Below, piece by piece: positions 7,819-16,139 of a stretch of DNA of 29,344 nt. The stretch's first letter is position 1, and each line of letters opens with the position of its first letter. Source of the stretch: Candidatus Zixiibacteriota bacterium (GTDB lineage: Bacteria > Zixibacteria > MSB-5A5 > WJJR01); NCBI GenBank assembly GCA_014729565.1, contig WJJR01000319.1:1-29344 (forward strand), in the 5' to 3' direction. The notes under the pieces are model-generated. The model did not search any database, was not told the origin of the DNA, and saw only the letters and a program-made list of their open reading frames with translations. The position numbers and the translations under genes were made by a program.

Positions 7819-9469
7819 TGGCCGCCACCTCCTCCTGAGATCCGCCTGCCGGAGACTCATCCGCATGCGTTTTGCCCGACAGGTCCTGGCCGCGAAGGTC
7901 AACGTCGCGTTCCTTTTCACCCTTCATGATCAGCGCGTTACCGACCATTTCGTGAATGCCGCCGACTTCCACTTCCGGCACCCAGTACTCCATCAACGGC
8001 GACAGGGTCGCCTTATCGATGGCGCAGATGCACAACAGCAGATTGACATCATGTTCGTCGTGCACAAACTGCACGGCATTCGCACGCGGCATACCACCGC
8101 GCATGCGCATCTCCATGTTCTCGTCGGTGCCTAACCCGGCCCCACTGCCGCAGCAGAAGGTCTGCTCCCGGATCGTGTTCTCCGGCATTTCAAAGAAGTT
8201 GTTGCAGACAGACTTTATAATGTAACGCGGCTCTTCGAGCAGGCCCATCGCCCGCGCCGGATTGCAGGAATCGTGGAACGTCGTCCGCCAGTGATCGTTG
8301 CGGCTCGGGTCCAGGTTCAATTTGTTGTTGCGGATCAAGTCCGCAGTGAACTCGGTGATGTGGACCATCTTCGTCGACGACGCATGGTCGAACGTGGTAC
8401 CGGTAATCGGCGACCGCGGTGTCTCGAGGAAGTCAGCGGGACCGTTCAACGTGTTCATGTACTGATGGATGACACGCCACATGTGACCGCATTCCCCGCC
8501 CAGAATCCACTTCACGCCGAGCCGCTTCGCTTCGGCATACATCTTGGCATTGAGCCGTTTGATCATCTCGGTCGAGTGGAAGAGGCCGAAGTTGCCACCC
8601 TCCGACGCGTATGAACTCCACGTGTAATCGAGCCCGATCTCGTGGAAGAGCGCCAGATATCCGAGCAACGTGAAGTAGTGCGGCGACGCGAAATAATCGG
8701 CCGATGGCGCAATAAACAGAATCTCCGCACCCTTCTTGTTGATCGGCGCGTCGACGCGAATCCCGGTGATCTCTTCCAGTTCATCGACGGCGAATTCGAT
8801 GCTGTCCTTGAATCCGTGCGGCTGGATCCCAAGATGGTTTCCGGTCCGGAAACAGTTCGACAGCGGTGTGCAAATCCACTCGATGCTGAGGCCGACGAGA
8901 TTCATCAACTCGCGCGCCATCATCGTGATTTCCGCCGTGTCGATCCCGTACGGACAGAAGACCGAACAACGACGGCATTCCGTGCACTGGTAGAAGTAGT
9001 AAAACCACTCCTTCAGCACACCGACCGTCAGCTTGCGGCCACCGGCGATGCTCCCCAGAATCTTGCCTGCCGTGGTGAAATCGTTGCGATACACCGACCG
9101 CAGCAGTTCGGCGCGCAGCACTGGCATATTCTTCGGGTCGCCGGAACCGATGAAGTAGTGGCACTTGTCGGCACAGGCGCCGCACCGGACACAACAGTCC
9201 ATGAACACCTGGAACGAACGGTATTTCTTGAGACGCTCACGCATGCCGGTGAGAATGATCTGTTCCCACCCATCCGGCAGTTGCCAGTCATCGTCGGTCG
9301 GCTGCCACTTGCGCGGGTAGGGCAAATCCAGATATTCCAGTGTCTCCGGGACCGCCGCGTAGTTCCACGTACCCTTACGGAACTCAACAGTGGGATCCAT
9401 CCAGCCCTGGGGTGCGGGTTTGAACTCTACCTGCGCGAGTTCTTGCGGTTTTTTCAGCTTCTCAGACAT
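7811..9469 (-). CDS. dsrK: DsrK, HdrD-like cytoplasmic iron-sulfur subunit
   Basis: A 552-residue soluble protein. A ferredoxin domain has CVRCGACADKC (~93-103) and CTECRRCSVFC (~160), for two [4Fe-4S] clusters. Two CCG-like segments follow: an ECGH motif near 325, HDSCNPARAMG near 400, CCGSGAGLG near 440, and a final LLCICAIDKA that has C-x-C rather than the CxxC of canonical CCG domains. DsrK carries the catalytic non-cubane-type cluster and is thought to reduce the DsrC trisulfide/disulfide with electrons from DsrM. A Shine-Dalgarno AAGGA lies upstream of ATG 9469, and only three bases separate it from the dsrM stop. Confidence 0.95.
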   Translation of the reverse strand: MSEKLKKPQELAQVEFKPAPQGWMDPTVEFRKGTWNYAAVPETLEYLDLPYPRKWQPTDDDWQLPDGWEQIILTGMRERLKKYRSFQVFMDCCVRCGACADKCHYFIGSGDPKNMPVLRAELLRSVYRNDFTTAGKILGSIAGGRKLTVGVLKEWFYYFYQCTECRRCSVFCPYGIDTAEITMMARELMNLVGLSIEWICTPLSNCFRTGNHLGIQPHGFKDSIEFAVDELEEITGIRVDAPINKKGAEILFIAPSADYFASPHYFTLLGYLALFHEIGLDYTWSSYASEGGNFGLFHSTEMIKRLNAKMYAEAKRLGVKWILGGECGHMWRVIHQYMNTLNGPADFLETPRSPITGTTFDHASSTKMVHITEFTADLIRNNKLNLDPSRNDHWRTTFHDSCNPARAMGLLEEPRYIIKSVCNNFFEMPENTIREQTFCCGSGAGLGTDENMEMRMRGGMPRANAVQFVHDEHDVNLLLCICAIDKATLSPLMEYWVPEVEVGGIHEMVGNALIMKGEKERDVDLRGQDLSGKTHADESPAGGSQEEVAANA

Positions 9470-9472
9470 CCG

Positions 9473-10462
9473 CTAGTCCTTCTCTACCGGCAATTCCGCT
9501 GCTTTCATCACATCGCGGAATTCGTCTTCATATTCCTCGTAAGTGTGCACTGTGACCGGGTAGTCCCACGGATTCACATGCCGCTCCCACCGGTTGTTGT
9601 TCACCATGTTGCGCGTCGGCGACATGAACACACCCGCCATGTGGACCAGTTTGCTCAGCGGGATGTAGGCCAGCAGAATGCTCACCAAAAACAAATGAAC
9701 ACCGAATGTCGCACCCAATCCCTCCGGCACGACCGGCGCAAACGACAGCAATCCCGTACCAAGCTGCTTGGCCAACGTGATATCGGACTTGTCGAAATAC
9801 CGCAGATAGATGCCCGACCCGGTGATGCCCAACAGCAAAAACAACGCAAAGTAGTCGGCTGGCAGTGAGATGTAGCGCAGCTTGGCCTCCCAGAGACGCC
9901 GCAGCACGAGATAACTGAGCGCACCGACAACCACAATGTCGGTCAACAACAGCACCGGCAATCCGATCTGGAAGAATCCGTCGAGATTCTGCAAGCCGAT
10001 GATCCAGTTGGGCACCGGCTCAACGAAATACTTGAAGTGCCGAACCAGAATGATCAGCAACGACCAGTGAAACAACAGGCTGCTGGCCCAGAGCCACTTG
10101 TCGGGATTGTGCAACACCCGTGGTGGTCCCTGACGGATCTCCGTCGTCGTGTTCCGGAATAACGAACGGAAGAATAAAACCTCCAGAATCATCCGCCAGA
10201 TCACACCGAGCATGTTATGCGGATTCTCCTGGTTGTTCGACCGAATCCACGGCAGTGATTTCTGCTGGCCGCACGATGTCGGAATCCGGAAGGGCACCGG
10301 TGACCGTGCCCAGTGGATCACGCGGTAGACAATCCCCAGCACGAAAATGGCCAGTCCGGCATACGGCAGCACCACGAAGAAGAGATATCGCGCGCCACCG
10401 CCACCCACGGTTCCGATCGCGATCAGAACCACTACGGCAAGAAGCGGGATCAGGATTCGCAT
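9473..10462 (-). CDS. dsrM: DsrM, NarI-like cytochrome b membrane subunit
   Basis: A 329-residue membrane protein. Two N-terminal helices precede PFRIPTSCGQQKSLPWI, a segment typical of DsrM. A NarI-like five-helix domain follows with candidate haem b histidines in LFHWSLLIILVRHFKYF, in the final HLFLVSILLAYIPLSK helix and in LVHMAG. It oxidises menaquinol and passes electrons to DsrK. The last 13 bases of the preceding RsbRD-like gene overlap its start, suggesting coupled translation. The short hydrophilic C-terminus (EYEDEFRDVMKAAELPVEKD) would face the cytoplasm next to DsrK. Confidence 0.94.
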   Translation of the reverse strand: MRILIPLLAVVVLIAIGTVGGGGARYLFFVVLPYAGLAIFVLGIVYRVIHWARSPVPFRIPTSCGQQKSLPWIRSNNQENPHNMLGVIWRMILEVLFFRSLFRNTTTEIRQGPPRVLHNPDKWLWASSLLFHWSLLIILVRHFKYFVEPVPNWIIGLQNLDGFFQIGLPVLLLTDIVVVGALSYLVLRRLWEAKLRYISLPADYFALFLLLGITGSGIYLRYFDKSDITLAKQLGTGLLSFAPVVPEGLGATFGVHLFLVSILLAYIPLSKLVHMAGVFMSPTRNMVNNNRWERHVNPWDYPVTVHTYEEYEDEFRDVMKAAELPVEKD

Positions 10463-10980
10463 ATTGGGTCCCCAAGTCGTTCCAATAACTTGCCGACTCT
10501 GCGTCGCTCACACTGGACACGAATCTCCGCGAGCCGTTCACGGCAGGCGATGTACTCCTCGAAGGCCGCCAACGCCATCCGATCGATCCGCTGTTCGATC
10601 ACCACCGCCTCGTCCGCGTTTACACCGTAATTCAGTGAGTCGGAGAGCACCTCGCGAATGACGGTCTTCAGTGCAAACACGAAGCCGAGTGCATCCGACG
10701 GGCTCCACTCCTGGACGGCCAGAATTCGAATTAACCGCCCCATTGAGTCGTGAATGGACTCCACCGGCGTGTCGTCGGTGATGTGGGACAACAGAACGGG
10801 CAGTTCGGTCCGCAGCGCGTGACCGATCGGATTGCGGAAACGGTCGGTTTGTGCTTTGAGGAATTCGTGGCTTCCCTCAGGGAAGCTGTTGACAACGCGG
10901 TCGATCCATTGGGTTGCAATGGTCGCCTGCTGCTGTTGTAGCGCCTTGCGCAGCATGGGCCTGCCCCATTTCGCAGTCAC
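10450..10980 (-). CDS. RsbRD N-terminal-domain-like protein upstream of dsrMKJOP
   Basis: A 176-residue all-helical soluble protein. The pattern of an N-terminal helix (MLRKALQQQQATIATQWIDR), then FRNPIGHALRTELPVLL and ILAVQEWSPSDALGFVFALK, matches the RsbRD_N domain. Proteins of this type commonly lie directly in front of dsrM in sulfate reducers. RsbR-type proteins are sensor or stressosome components, so a role in sensing or regulating the Dsr complex is possible but unproven. The start is ambiguous: GTG 10980 (AGGGGGGC 13 bases upstream) or ATG 10956 (GGGGCAGG close upstream), differing by eight residues. The C-terminus is rich in arginine and cysteine and overlaps dsrM by 13 bases. Confidence 0.75.
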   Translation of the reverse strand: MTAKWGRPMLRKALQQQQATIATQWIDRVVNSFPEGSHEFLKAQTDRFRNPIGHALRTELPVLLSHITDDTPVESIHDSMGRLIRILAVQEWSPSDALGFVFALKTVIREVLSDSLNYGVNADEAVVIEQRIDRMALAAFEEYIACRERLAEIRVQCERRRVGKLLERLGDPICES

Positions 10981-10982
10981 TC

Positions 10983-11012
10983 GCCGGCAGACGCCCCCCT
11001 GCCACTGCCGGC
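10983..11012. repeat. Hairpin enclosing the RsbRD-like gene's Shine-Dalgarno
   Basis: GCCGGCAG (10983-10990) pairs perfectly with CTGCCGGC (11005-11012) across a 14-base loop. On the minus strand the loop holds AGGGGGGC, the best Shine-Dalgarno candidate for GTG 10980, which starts two bases beyond the stem. The hairpin could affect initiation, but the alternative start at 10956 would make this irrelevant. Confidence 0.4.
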
Positions 11013-11030
11013 AAGCGATGTTGATGCCAC

Positions 11031-11106
11031 GCGCGCCGCGTCAACTCGTATCCGAGGTCTTGCGACCACCAGTCGATCCGTAGTCAACACGAGTTGACGC
11101 GCGCGC
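11031..11106. repeat. Inverted repeat between dsrC and the rsbRD-like gene
   Basis: Arm 11031-11049 pairs with 11089-11106 through 18 base pairs with one bulged C (core GCGTCAACTCGT/ACGAGTTGACGC) around a 39-base loop. It follows the dsrC stop (11124) on the minus strand and precedes the rsbRD-dsrMKJOP genes. No T-tract follows. It could be a partial terminator, an mRNA 3'-end stabiliser or an operator. It may explain how DsrC is made in excess over the membrane complex. Confidence 0.55.
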
Positions 11107-11123
11107 AAACCGCAAACCGGGAA

Positions 11124-11441
11124 TTACACGCAGCCGGTCGGCTTGGCCAGGCCCGCAACTTTACAGGCGCCCTTCGCCGGTCCCGACGGGAACAGCTCGT
11201 ACACCTTCTTCAGCGGGAAACCGGTCTCTTTGCAGAGCTTCCGAATCATCGGCGCAATGCCAAACTTCAGATAGTATTCTCTCAGGTAGTTGACCAGTTT
11301 CCAGTGCTCCTCGGTCAATTCCTGGACGCCTTCGGTCGTGGCCAGAGCCTTGGCGACCTCTTCGTTCCATTCCGAGGGTTCGTCCATGAAGCCGTCTTCG
11401 TCGACTTCGATCTTGATGGTGCCGTGTTCGAATGTTGGCAT
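11124..11441 (-). CDS. dsrC: DsrC, TusE/DsrC-family sulfur carrier
   Basis: A 105-residue protein ending in the DsrC flexible arm GACKVAGLAKPTGCV, with both redox cysteines present: C93 and the penultimate C104. These two cysteines hold the trisulfide formed when DsrAB reduces sulfite; DsrK then reduces it. The two-cysteine arm separates true DsrC from TusE, which keeps only the last one. Upstream motifs EHWKLVNYLREYY and PMIRKLCKETGFPLKKVYELFP are standard for the family. It lies 48 bases downstream of dsrL and is followed by a large inverted repeat before the rsbRD-like gene. Confidence 0.96.
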   Translation of the reverse strand: MPTFEHGTIKIEVDEDGFMDEPSEWNEEVAKALATTEGVQELTEEHWKLVNYLREYYLKFGIAPMIRKLCKETGFPLKKVYELFPSGPAKGACKVAGLAKPTGCV

Positions 11442-11489
11442 CGCAATTCCTCGCTTCCGTTACAACTTCAACACCTACCAACAGTGACT

Positions 11490-13169
11490 TTAGTGCATCT
11501 CGATATATCCACAGGGACAGTTCTCCGCACACTTCTTGCACCCGTTGCAGAACTCAAGCTTGAACTTGTACGTCCCGTACTTGGTCAACGGCTTCACCAC
11601 GGCGTTGTCCTGGCAATAACTCCAGCAACTGCCGCAGTCGAAACACATCCCGCAGCTCATGCAGCGTGCCGCCTCGGCGAGCATCTGCTCGTCCGACATC
11701 GTCTTCACGATCTCGGCGTTCATCTCACGCAGCCGCAGATCGACGGGGATCTCCTCCGGCTGATTGCGTTGCGCCTCGTCGTAGTGGCTCAACTTCATCT
11801 TGTCGGAAGTAACCACCGCGAGCATCGGCTTATCGGGCAGTTTCTCGCCGGTCATCATCTCGTGGACGGCAAAGGCGGCCAGACGGCCGTGTGCAATCGC
11901 ATCGACGACCAATCCGAGATTGGTATCGTCGCCGCCCGAGAAGATGTCGTGTTCCTGCGTGTGTCCGCTTTCGTCGATCTTGATCCAGTCTTTGCCTTCG
12001 CGCAGGTTTTCGAATCCGTCGAAATCCGGCGCCTGGCTGATCGCGGCGATGAGCGTCGTGAGTTCAACGTCAAAGGTATCGCCTTCGATCGGTACCGGAC
12101 GGCGGCGTCCGGAGTCATCCGGTTCGCCGAGTTCCATCCGCTGGCACGTCATACCGGTGGCTTTGCCGTTGTCGCAATGGAGTGACAACGGAGCGGCCAA
12201 CAGCTCGATTGTGACGCCCTCTTCCTCGGCGCCCTCCACTTCTTCATCGATCGCCGGCATCTCGGTGCGCGTGCGACGATACAGAATCGTCACATCGGCG
12301 CCCAGTCGACGCGCGACACGCGCCGCATCGATCGCGGTATCACCGCCACCGACCACAACGACCTTGTCGCCGACGTCGATCATCTCGCCGCCATTGATCT
12401 TGTGGAGGAAATCGGTCCCCGCCCACACATTCTCGGCGTCTTCACCATCAAGCCGCAACTTCAGTCCCTGATGCGCCCCGATACCGACAAACGTGGCACG
12501 ATACTCCTTCCGGAGATCGTCCATGGAAATGTCTTTGCCGATCTTGGTGTCGAGCTTCAGCTCCACACCCATGTCGAGAATGCGATCGATTTCGCCGTCC
12601 AGCACGTCGGCCGGCAAACGGTAGTCGGGAATACCGTATCGCAGCATACCGCCGGCCTTGGGGAACGCCTCAAAGACCGTGACCGGATACCCGCGCCGCG
12701 CCAGATGGTACGCACACGACAGACCCGCCGGCCCCGAACCGACAACCGCAACCTTCTCGGTGCGCGTCTCCTCGGCAACTTTCTTCGCCGGCAGCCCGTG
12801 CTGCAAGCCGTAGTCGCCGATGTAACGCTCAACCTTATTGATGTTGACCGATCCGTCTTTGTCCTTGCGGTTGCAGTCGTCCTCGCACGGATGCGGGCAG
12901 ACTCGTCCGCACACCGCCGGGAACGGTGTCGTCTCCAACGCAATGTAGAACGCTTCTTCGAGCGCCTGCTCGTGGGTCTTCCCTTTGCCTTCGGCCTGAG
13001 AGATGGTGGTCAGCCAGTCCCGAATCAGATTATGATTGGGACACCTGTTGATGCATGGCGGCGTCTTTTCAATGAGCTGGGGTCGTAATGGCGAGGTCTC
13101 GACACTCGACCCGCCGCTGGAGCGAAGGCTCTTGAGACCCTTTTTCTTCTTCTTAATGATCTTGGCCAT
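11490..13169 (-). CDS. dsrL: DsrL, NAD(P)H:DsrAB oxidoreductase (GltD-like)
   Basis: A 559-residue iron-sulfur flavoprotein. After a lysine-rich start (KIIKKKKKGLK) there is a GltD-type N-terminal cysteine domain (CINRCPNHNLI, CGRVCPHPCEDDCNR), an FAD site (VAVVGSGPAGLSCAYHLARR), an NAD(P) site (VVVVGGGDTAIDAARVARRL, with YRRTRTEMPA after it), and a C-terminal tail holding CMSCGMCFDCGSC and a ferredoxin motif CNGCKKCAENCPCG. DsrL links NAD(P)H to DsrAB. It is best known from sulfur oxidisers, but a second clade occurs with reductive-type Dsr, and the adjacent dsrD here suggests that clade. A phylogeny would be needed to confirm this. Confidence 0.9.
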   Translation of the reverse strand: MAKIIKKKKKGLKSLRSSGGSSVETSPLRPQLIEKTPPCINRCPNHNLIRDWLTTISQAEGKGKTHEQALEEAFYIALETTPFPAVCGRVCPHPCEDDCNRKDKDGSVNINKVERYIGDYGLQHGLPAKKVAEETRTEKVAVVGSGPAGLSCAYHLARRGYPVTVFEAFPKAGGMLRYGIPDYRLPADVLDGEIDRILDMGVELKLDTKIGKDISMDDLRKEYRATFVGIGAHQGLKLRLDGEDAENVWAGTDFLHKINGGEMIDVGDKVVVVGGGDTAIDAARVARRLGADVTILYRRTRTEMPAIDEEVEGAEEEGVTIELLAAPLSLHCDNGKATGMTCQRMELGEPDDSGRRRPVPIEGDTFDVELTTLIAAISQAPDFDGFENLREGKDWIKIDESGHTQEHDIFSGGDDTNLGLVVDAIAHGRLAAFAVHEMMTGEKLPDKPMLAVVTSDKMKLSHYDEAQRNQPEEIPVDLRLREMNAEIVKTMSDEQMLAEAARCMSCGMCFDCGSCWSYCQDNAVVKPLTKYGTYKFKLEFCNGCKKCAENCPCGYIEMH

Positions 13170-13229
13170 AATGCATCATCCCAATTAGAGTGGCACGTTA
13201 TCGTGTTATTTGCTCCGATTCGGGATTAC

Positions 13230-13255
13230 CGTTGGTCGTTCAGCAATCACCAACG
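13230..13255. repeat. Small hairpin between dsrN and dsrL
   Basis: CGTTGGT (13230-13236) pairs with ACCAACG (13249-13255) around a 12-base loop, inside the 113-base gap between the dsrN stop and the dsrL start. There is no T-tract, so it is at best a weak terminator or a processing site. Confidence 0.3.
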
Positions 13256-13282
13256 ATACCCATCCACCTCCCCAGCACGTCA

Positions 13283-14725
13283 TCATTCCCGCACGGCCAT
13301 CAACTCCGGACGAGCGGATGTCGCCTTCGAGCTGCGTCCTCCTGAATCTGGTCGATCGCGGTACCGCTGCGCCGCCTGAACCACCGACGGCGCCCAGGCG
13401 GGCGTCCCCAACGCATGCAGGTGCGAGTAGCACGCCAGCACGTTGTTGCGCACGAATCCGTCACGGCGCTTCCCCAATCCCACGCCGCGCGACACCGACA
13501 GGCACGTGTCGGCATCACCGAAATCACAATCCGGACTGGAATAGTGGAATTCGTGACCGCGAACCATCGTCCCGATCGCGAAGAACGGATTCTCACGATC
13601 AATCGACATCTGCGAATACCCATGCCCCGCCGGTTTGCGCGACATGGTCAGATCGATGTCGAACACACCCGACATCAAATACCGCCGGTTGTCATAGGTG
13701 ATCGACGCCGCCAGGTAAATCAGTCCGCCGCATTCCGCGTAGATCGGCATGCCGCCCTCCGCGGCGCCCCGAACCTCGTCCATCAGGGCCCGATTCCGGC
13801 GCAGACGGTCGGCATGCACTTCCGGAAAGCCGCCGCCGATGTAGAGAGCGTCGATCGGCGGCAGGCTCGTGTCGTGCAAAGCGTCAATACACACCAATTC
13901 GGCCCCGGCCAATTCCAGGGCTTCGAGGTTCTCCGGATAGTAAAACGTAAACACCGTGTCGTGAAAGTACCCGACCCGCACCGACGGCTGCGTTGCCACA
14001 GACAAGTGCGGCACACGCACGTCGAGCGCATTGGCATTCCGTGCCACGGATTGAAGCGCGGTGATGTCGAGACACGATGATCCCAACTCGGCCAATCGGT
14101 TGTCCATTCCCGACGCAGTTGTCTGTTCGGCAACCGGCACCAGTCCGAGATGCCGGCTGGGCAGCAAATCGTCGCCCGCGGCTTGCTTCGGCACCGTGCC
14201 AAGAACCGGCAGTCCGCAATACGACTCGATTGCCTCGCGAAGGACCCGCTCGTGCCGCCCACCGGCGACGCGGTTCAGGATCACCCCCGCAACGTCGAGC
14301 TTGGAATCAAACGACTGGACACCATTGATCAGCGCCGCCACCGTTCGCGTCACCTTCGTCGCATTGACAACCAACACAACCGGGGCTTGCAGAAGCGTTG
14401 CGAGTTCGGCGGTACTATGCGTACCCGCTGCATCCATACCGTCAAAGATTCCCCGGTTTCCCTCAATAACGGCGATGTCCGATTCGGAGGAGGCGCGCAC
14501 GAAGTTCACACGCACATCATCCGCCGCGGCGAGATAGGTGTCCAGGTTGCGGCACGGCCGGTCCGCCGCCCACGACAGCCACGCGGCATCGATATAGTCC
14601 GGCCCCTTCTTGAAAGCAGACACCGCTACATCTCGCTCTCTCAGTGCTCTAATGAGACTGAGACTAATGAGCGTTTTGCCGCTGTCGCCGGACAGGCCGG
14701 CGATGACCAACCGTGGTACGTTCAT
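13283..14725 (-). CDS. dsrN: DsrN, CbiA-like glutamine-dependent amidase (siroamide formation)
   Basis: A 480-residue protein of the cobyrinate a,c-diamide synthase family. The N-terminal ATP-binding half begins RLVIAGLSGDSGKTLISLSL (P-loop ~residues 8-18), with AFKKGPDYID and VIEGNRGIFDGMD. The C-terminal half is a class-I-like glutamine amidotransferase, with nucleophile cysteine in YAECGGLIYLA and histidine in GHEFHYS. In dsr operons this protein, DsrN, is thought to amidate siroheme to siroamide for DsrAB. A true cobalamin role is possible but no other cobalamin gene is nearby. I chose ATG 14725, where the conserved region begins; an in-frame TTG at 14758 abuts the dsrD stop. Confidence 0.9.
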   Translation of the reverse strand: MNVPRLVIAGLSGDSGKTLISLSLIRALRERDVAVSAFKKGPDYIDAAWLSWAADRPCRNLDTYLAAADDVRVNFVRASSESDIAVIEGNRGIFDGMDAAGTHSTAELATLLQAPVVLVVNATKVTRTVAALINGVQSFDSKLDVAGVILNRVAGGRHERVLREAIESYCGLPVLGTVPKQAAGDDLLPSRHLGLVPVAEQTTASGMDNRLAELGSSCLDITALQSVARNANALDVRVPHLSVATQPSVRVGYFHDTVFTFYYPENLEALELAGAELVCIDALHDTSLPPIDALYIGGGFPEVHADRLRRNRALMDEVRGAAEGGMPIYAECGGLIYLAASITYDNRRYLMSGVFDIDLTMSRKPAGHGYSQMSIDRENPFFAIGTMVRGHEFHYSSPDCDFGDADTCLSVSRGVGLGKRRDGFVRNNVLACYSHLHALGTPAWAPSVVQAAQRYRDRPDSGGRSSKATSARPELMAVRE

Positions 14726-14758
14726 AGTTCTCGACCGCGCCTTCAGTGTGACGGCCAA

Positions 14759-15004
14759 TTAATCGTTGGCCGCGCCTTCGCGATGCGGGAGTTCGAGGAA
14801 GCTGCCACCGAAATAGGTGTACACACACCGTCCGGAGTTGACCAACTGCTTGATCGCTTCCTTGCACAGCTTTTTGTCCACTTCATCGCCGTACATCTCG
14901 ATCATGGCCTTGGTCAGGTCCATCGGTTTGAGCTTCTTCATTCCTTGTGCGTCTTTCACCATGGTGTACATGGCGTCCGCCACTTCGTCTACTGTCTTTG
15001 CCAC
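14759..15004 (-). CDS. dsrD: DsrD, winged-helix partner of DsrAB
   Basis: An 81-residue protein matching DsrD throughout: an N-terminal helix (VDEVADAMYTMVKD), KLKPMDLTKAMIEMYGDEVD, KLCKEAIKQLVNSGRCVYTY and the FGGSFLELPHREG strand region. It folds as a winged helix and is reported to activate DsrAB allosterically. It occurs in sulfite-reducing rather than sulfur-oxidising organisms, so it is a directional marker. It starts ten bases after the dsrB stop and has a GGAGG-type site (GAGGTTAAT) before the ATG. Length is normal. Confidence 0.95.
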   Translation of the reverse strand: MAKTVDEVADAMYTMVKDAQGMKKLKPMDLTKAMIEMYGDEVDKKLCKEAIKQLVNSGRCVYTYFGGSFLELPHREGAAND

Positions 15005-15014
15005 ATTAACCTCC

Positions 15015-16100
15015 TCAGAAGGTTAAATGGGTCGAGCGTTTGAATGTCAGTCCGGCATGCTTGAAGTCGTCGATGTGCTCTTTCTGGAACTCGATATTGG
15101 CCATCTTGAAGAACCGCGGCCAGCCGATCCGTTCGATCCATTCACCCATGCGCTCGTACTTCTTCGCATTGGCGGCCCACAACTCGACCAAATTACGCAC
15201 GGCGCTCGTCACTTCCGGCCAGCGCGGCGGATTGTTCGGCAAAAACGGAATCGCCAGTTTCGAAAACATCGGTTCGTGACGCGCGTTCGACACCTTGCCG
15301 CCGACCCAGATCGACACACCGTCGTTGAGCGGGTTGTTGAGCGGCATCGCCGGACACACGGTGTAGCAGTTCGCGCAGAACATGCAGCGGTCTTCATCGA
15401 CCTCGACGGTCTCCAGACCCTCGACCATGGTCGGCTTAATCGCCGCGGTCGGACACGATGCGACGACATTCGGAATCTCGCATACCTTTTTCAATTTGGT
15501 GTGGTCGACTTTCGGCGGACGGCGGTGGACACCCAAAATCGCAATGTCGGAGCAATGCACCGCGCCGCACATATTCAGACAGCACGCCAGCGCAATGCGC
15601 AGCTTGCCCGGCAACTTCTTCTCTTCGAAATACTCCATCAAATCGTCCATGACGCATTTCACGATGCCGGAGGCATCGGTCGCCGCCGAGTGACAGTGCA
15701 CCCAACCCTGCGTGTGGACGATCGAAGAGATCGCATTGTCAATACCGCCGACCGGATGGCCCATCTCACGCAGATCGCTGATCAACGGATCGATGTTCTC
15801 GGACTTGGTCAGCAGGAACTCGACATTGTGACGGCTGGTGAAGCGCAGATACCCGTCACAGTACTTGTCCGCCAGATCGCAATACATGCGGATCTTGTCG
15901 ACGCTGAGCAGACGTCCGGAGGACGCGCGCACCGTAAACAACTTGGCGTCCGATTCGGACACGTGGACCATGACGCCCGGCTTCAACGTCTCGTGGTACT
16001 TCCACTTGCCGTAATTCTCTTTGATGATGGGCGGCAAAAACCGCTCATGATGTGGTGGACCGTAGTCTGTCCGCCGCTCTTGTGTTGCCACTTCAGCCAT
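15015..16100 (-). CDS. dsrB: DsrB, dissimilatory sulfite reductase beta subunit
   Basis: A 361-residue siroheme/[4Fe-4S] subunit. HVSESDAKLFTVRASSGRLL starts the first sulfite-reductase half. The cofactor-ligating segment is at ~150-195 (HCHSAATDASGIVKC, then CCLNMCGAVHCSDIA). An inserted ferredoxin domain with CMFCANCYTVCPAMP is at ~240-255. DsrB carries the catalytically active siroheme and works as an alpha2-beta2 complex with DsrA, reducing sulfite with DsrC as co-substrate. The start at 16100 has GAGGG upstream and lies 39 bases after the dsrA stop. Length is standard for DsrB. Confidence 0.97.
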   Translation of the reverse strand: MAEVATQERRTDYGPPHHERFLPPIIKENYGKWKYHETLKPGVMVHVSESDAKLFTVRASSGRLLSVDKIRMYCDLADKYCDGYLRFTSRHNVEFLLTKSENIDPLISDLREMGHPVGGIDNAISSIVHTQGWVHCHSAATDASGIVKCVMDDLMEYFEEKKLPGKLRIALACCLNMCGAVHCSDIAILGVHRRPPKVDHTKLKKVCEIPNVVASCPTAAIKPTMVEGLETVEVDEDRCMFCANCYTVCPAMPLNNPLNDGVSIWVGGKVSNARHEPMFSKLAIPFLPNNPPRWPEVTSAVRNLVELWAANAKKYERMGEWIERIGWPRFFKMANIEFQKEHIDDFKHAGLTFKRSTHLTF

Positions 16101-16139
16101 GATATATCCCTCGAATCGTAAGTGGTCTCCGGTTAACGA

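Noticed and set aside
11094..12185. Plus-strand frame of 363 codons opposite dsrC and dsrL
   Set aside because: Overlaps two certain genes; the translation lacks any recognisable domain.
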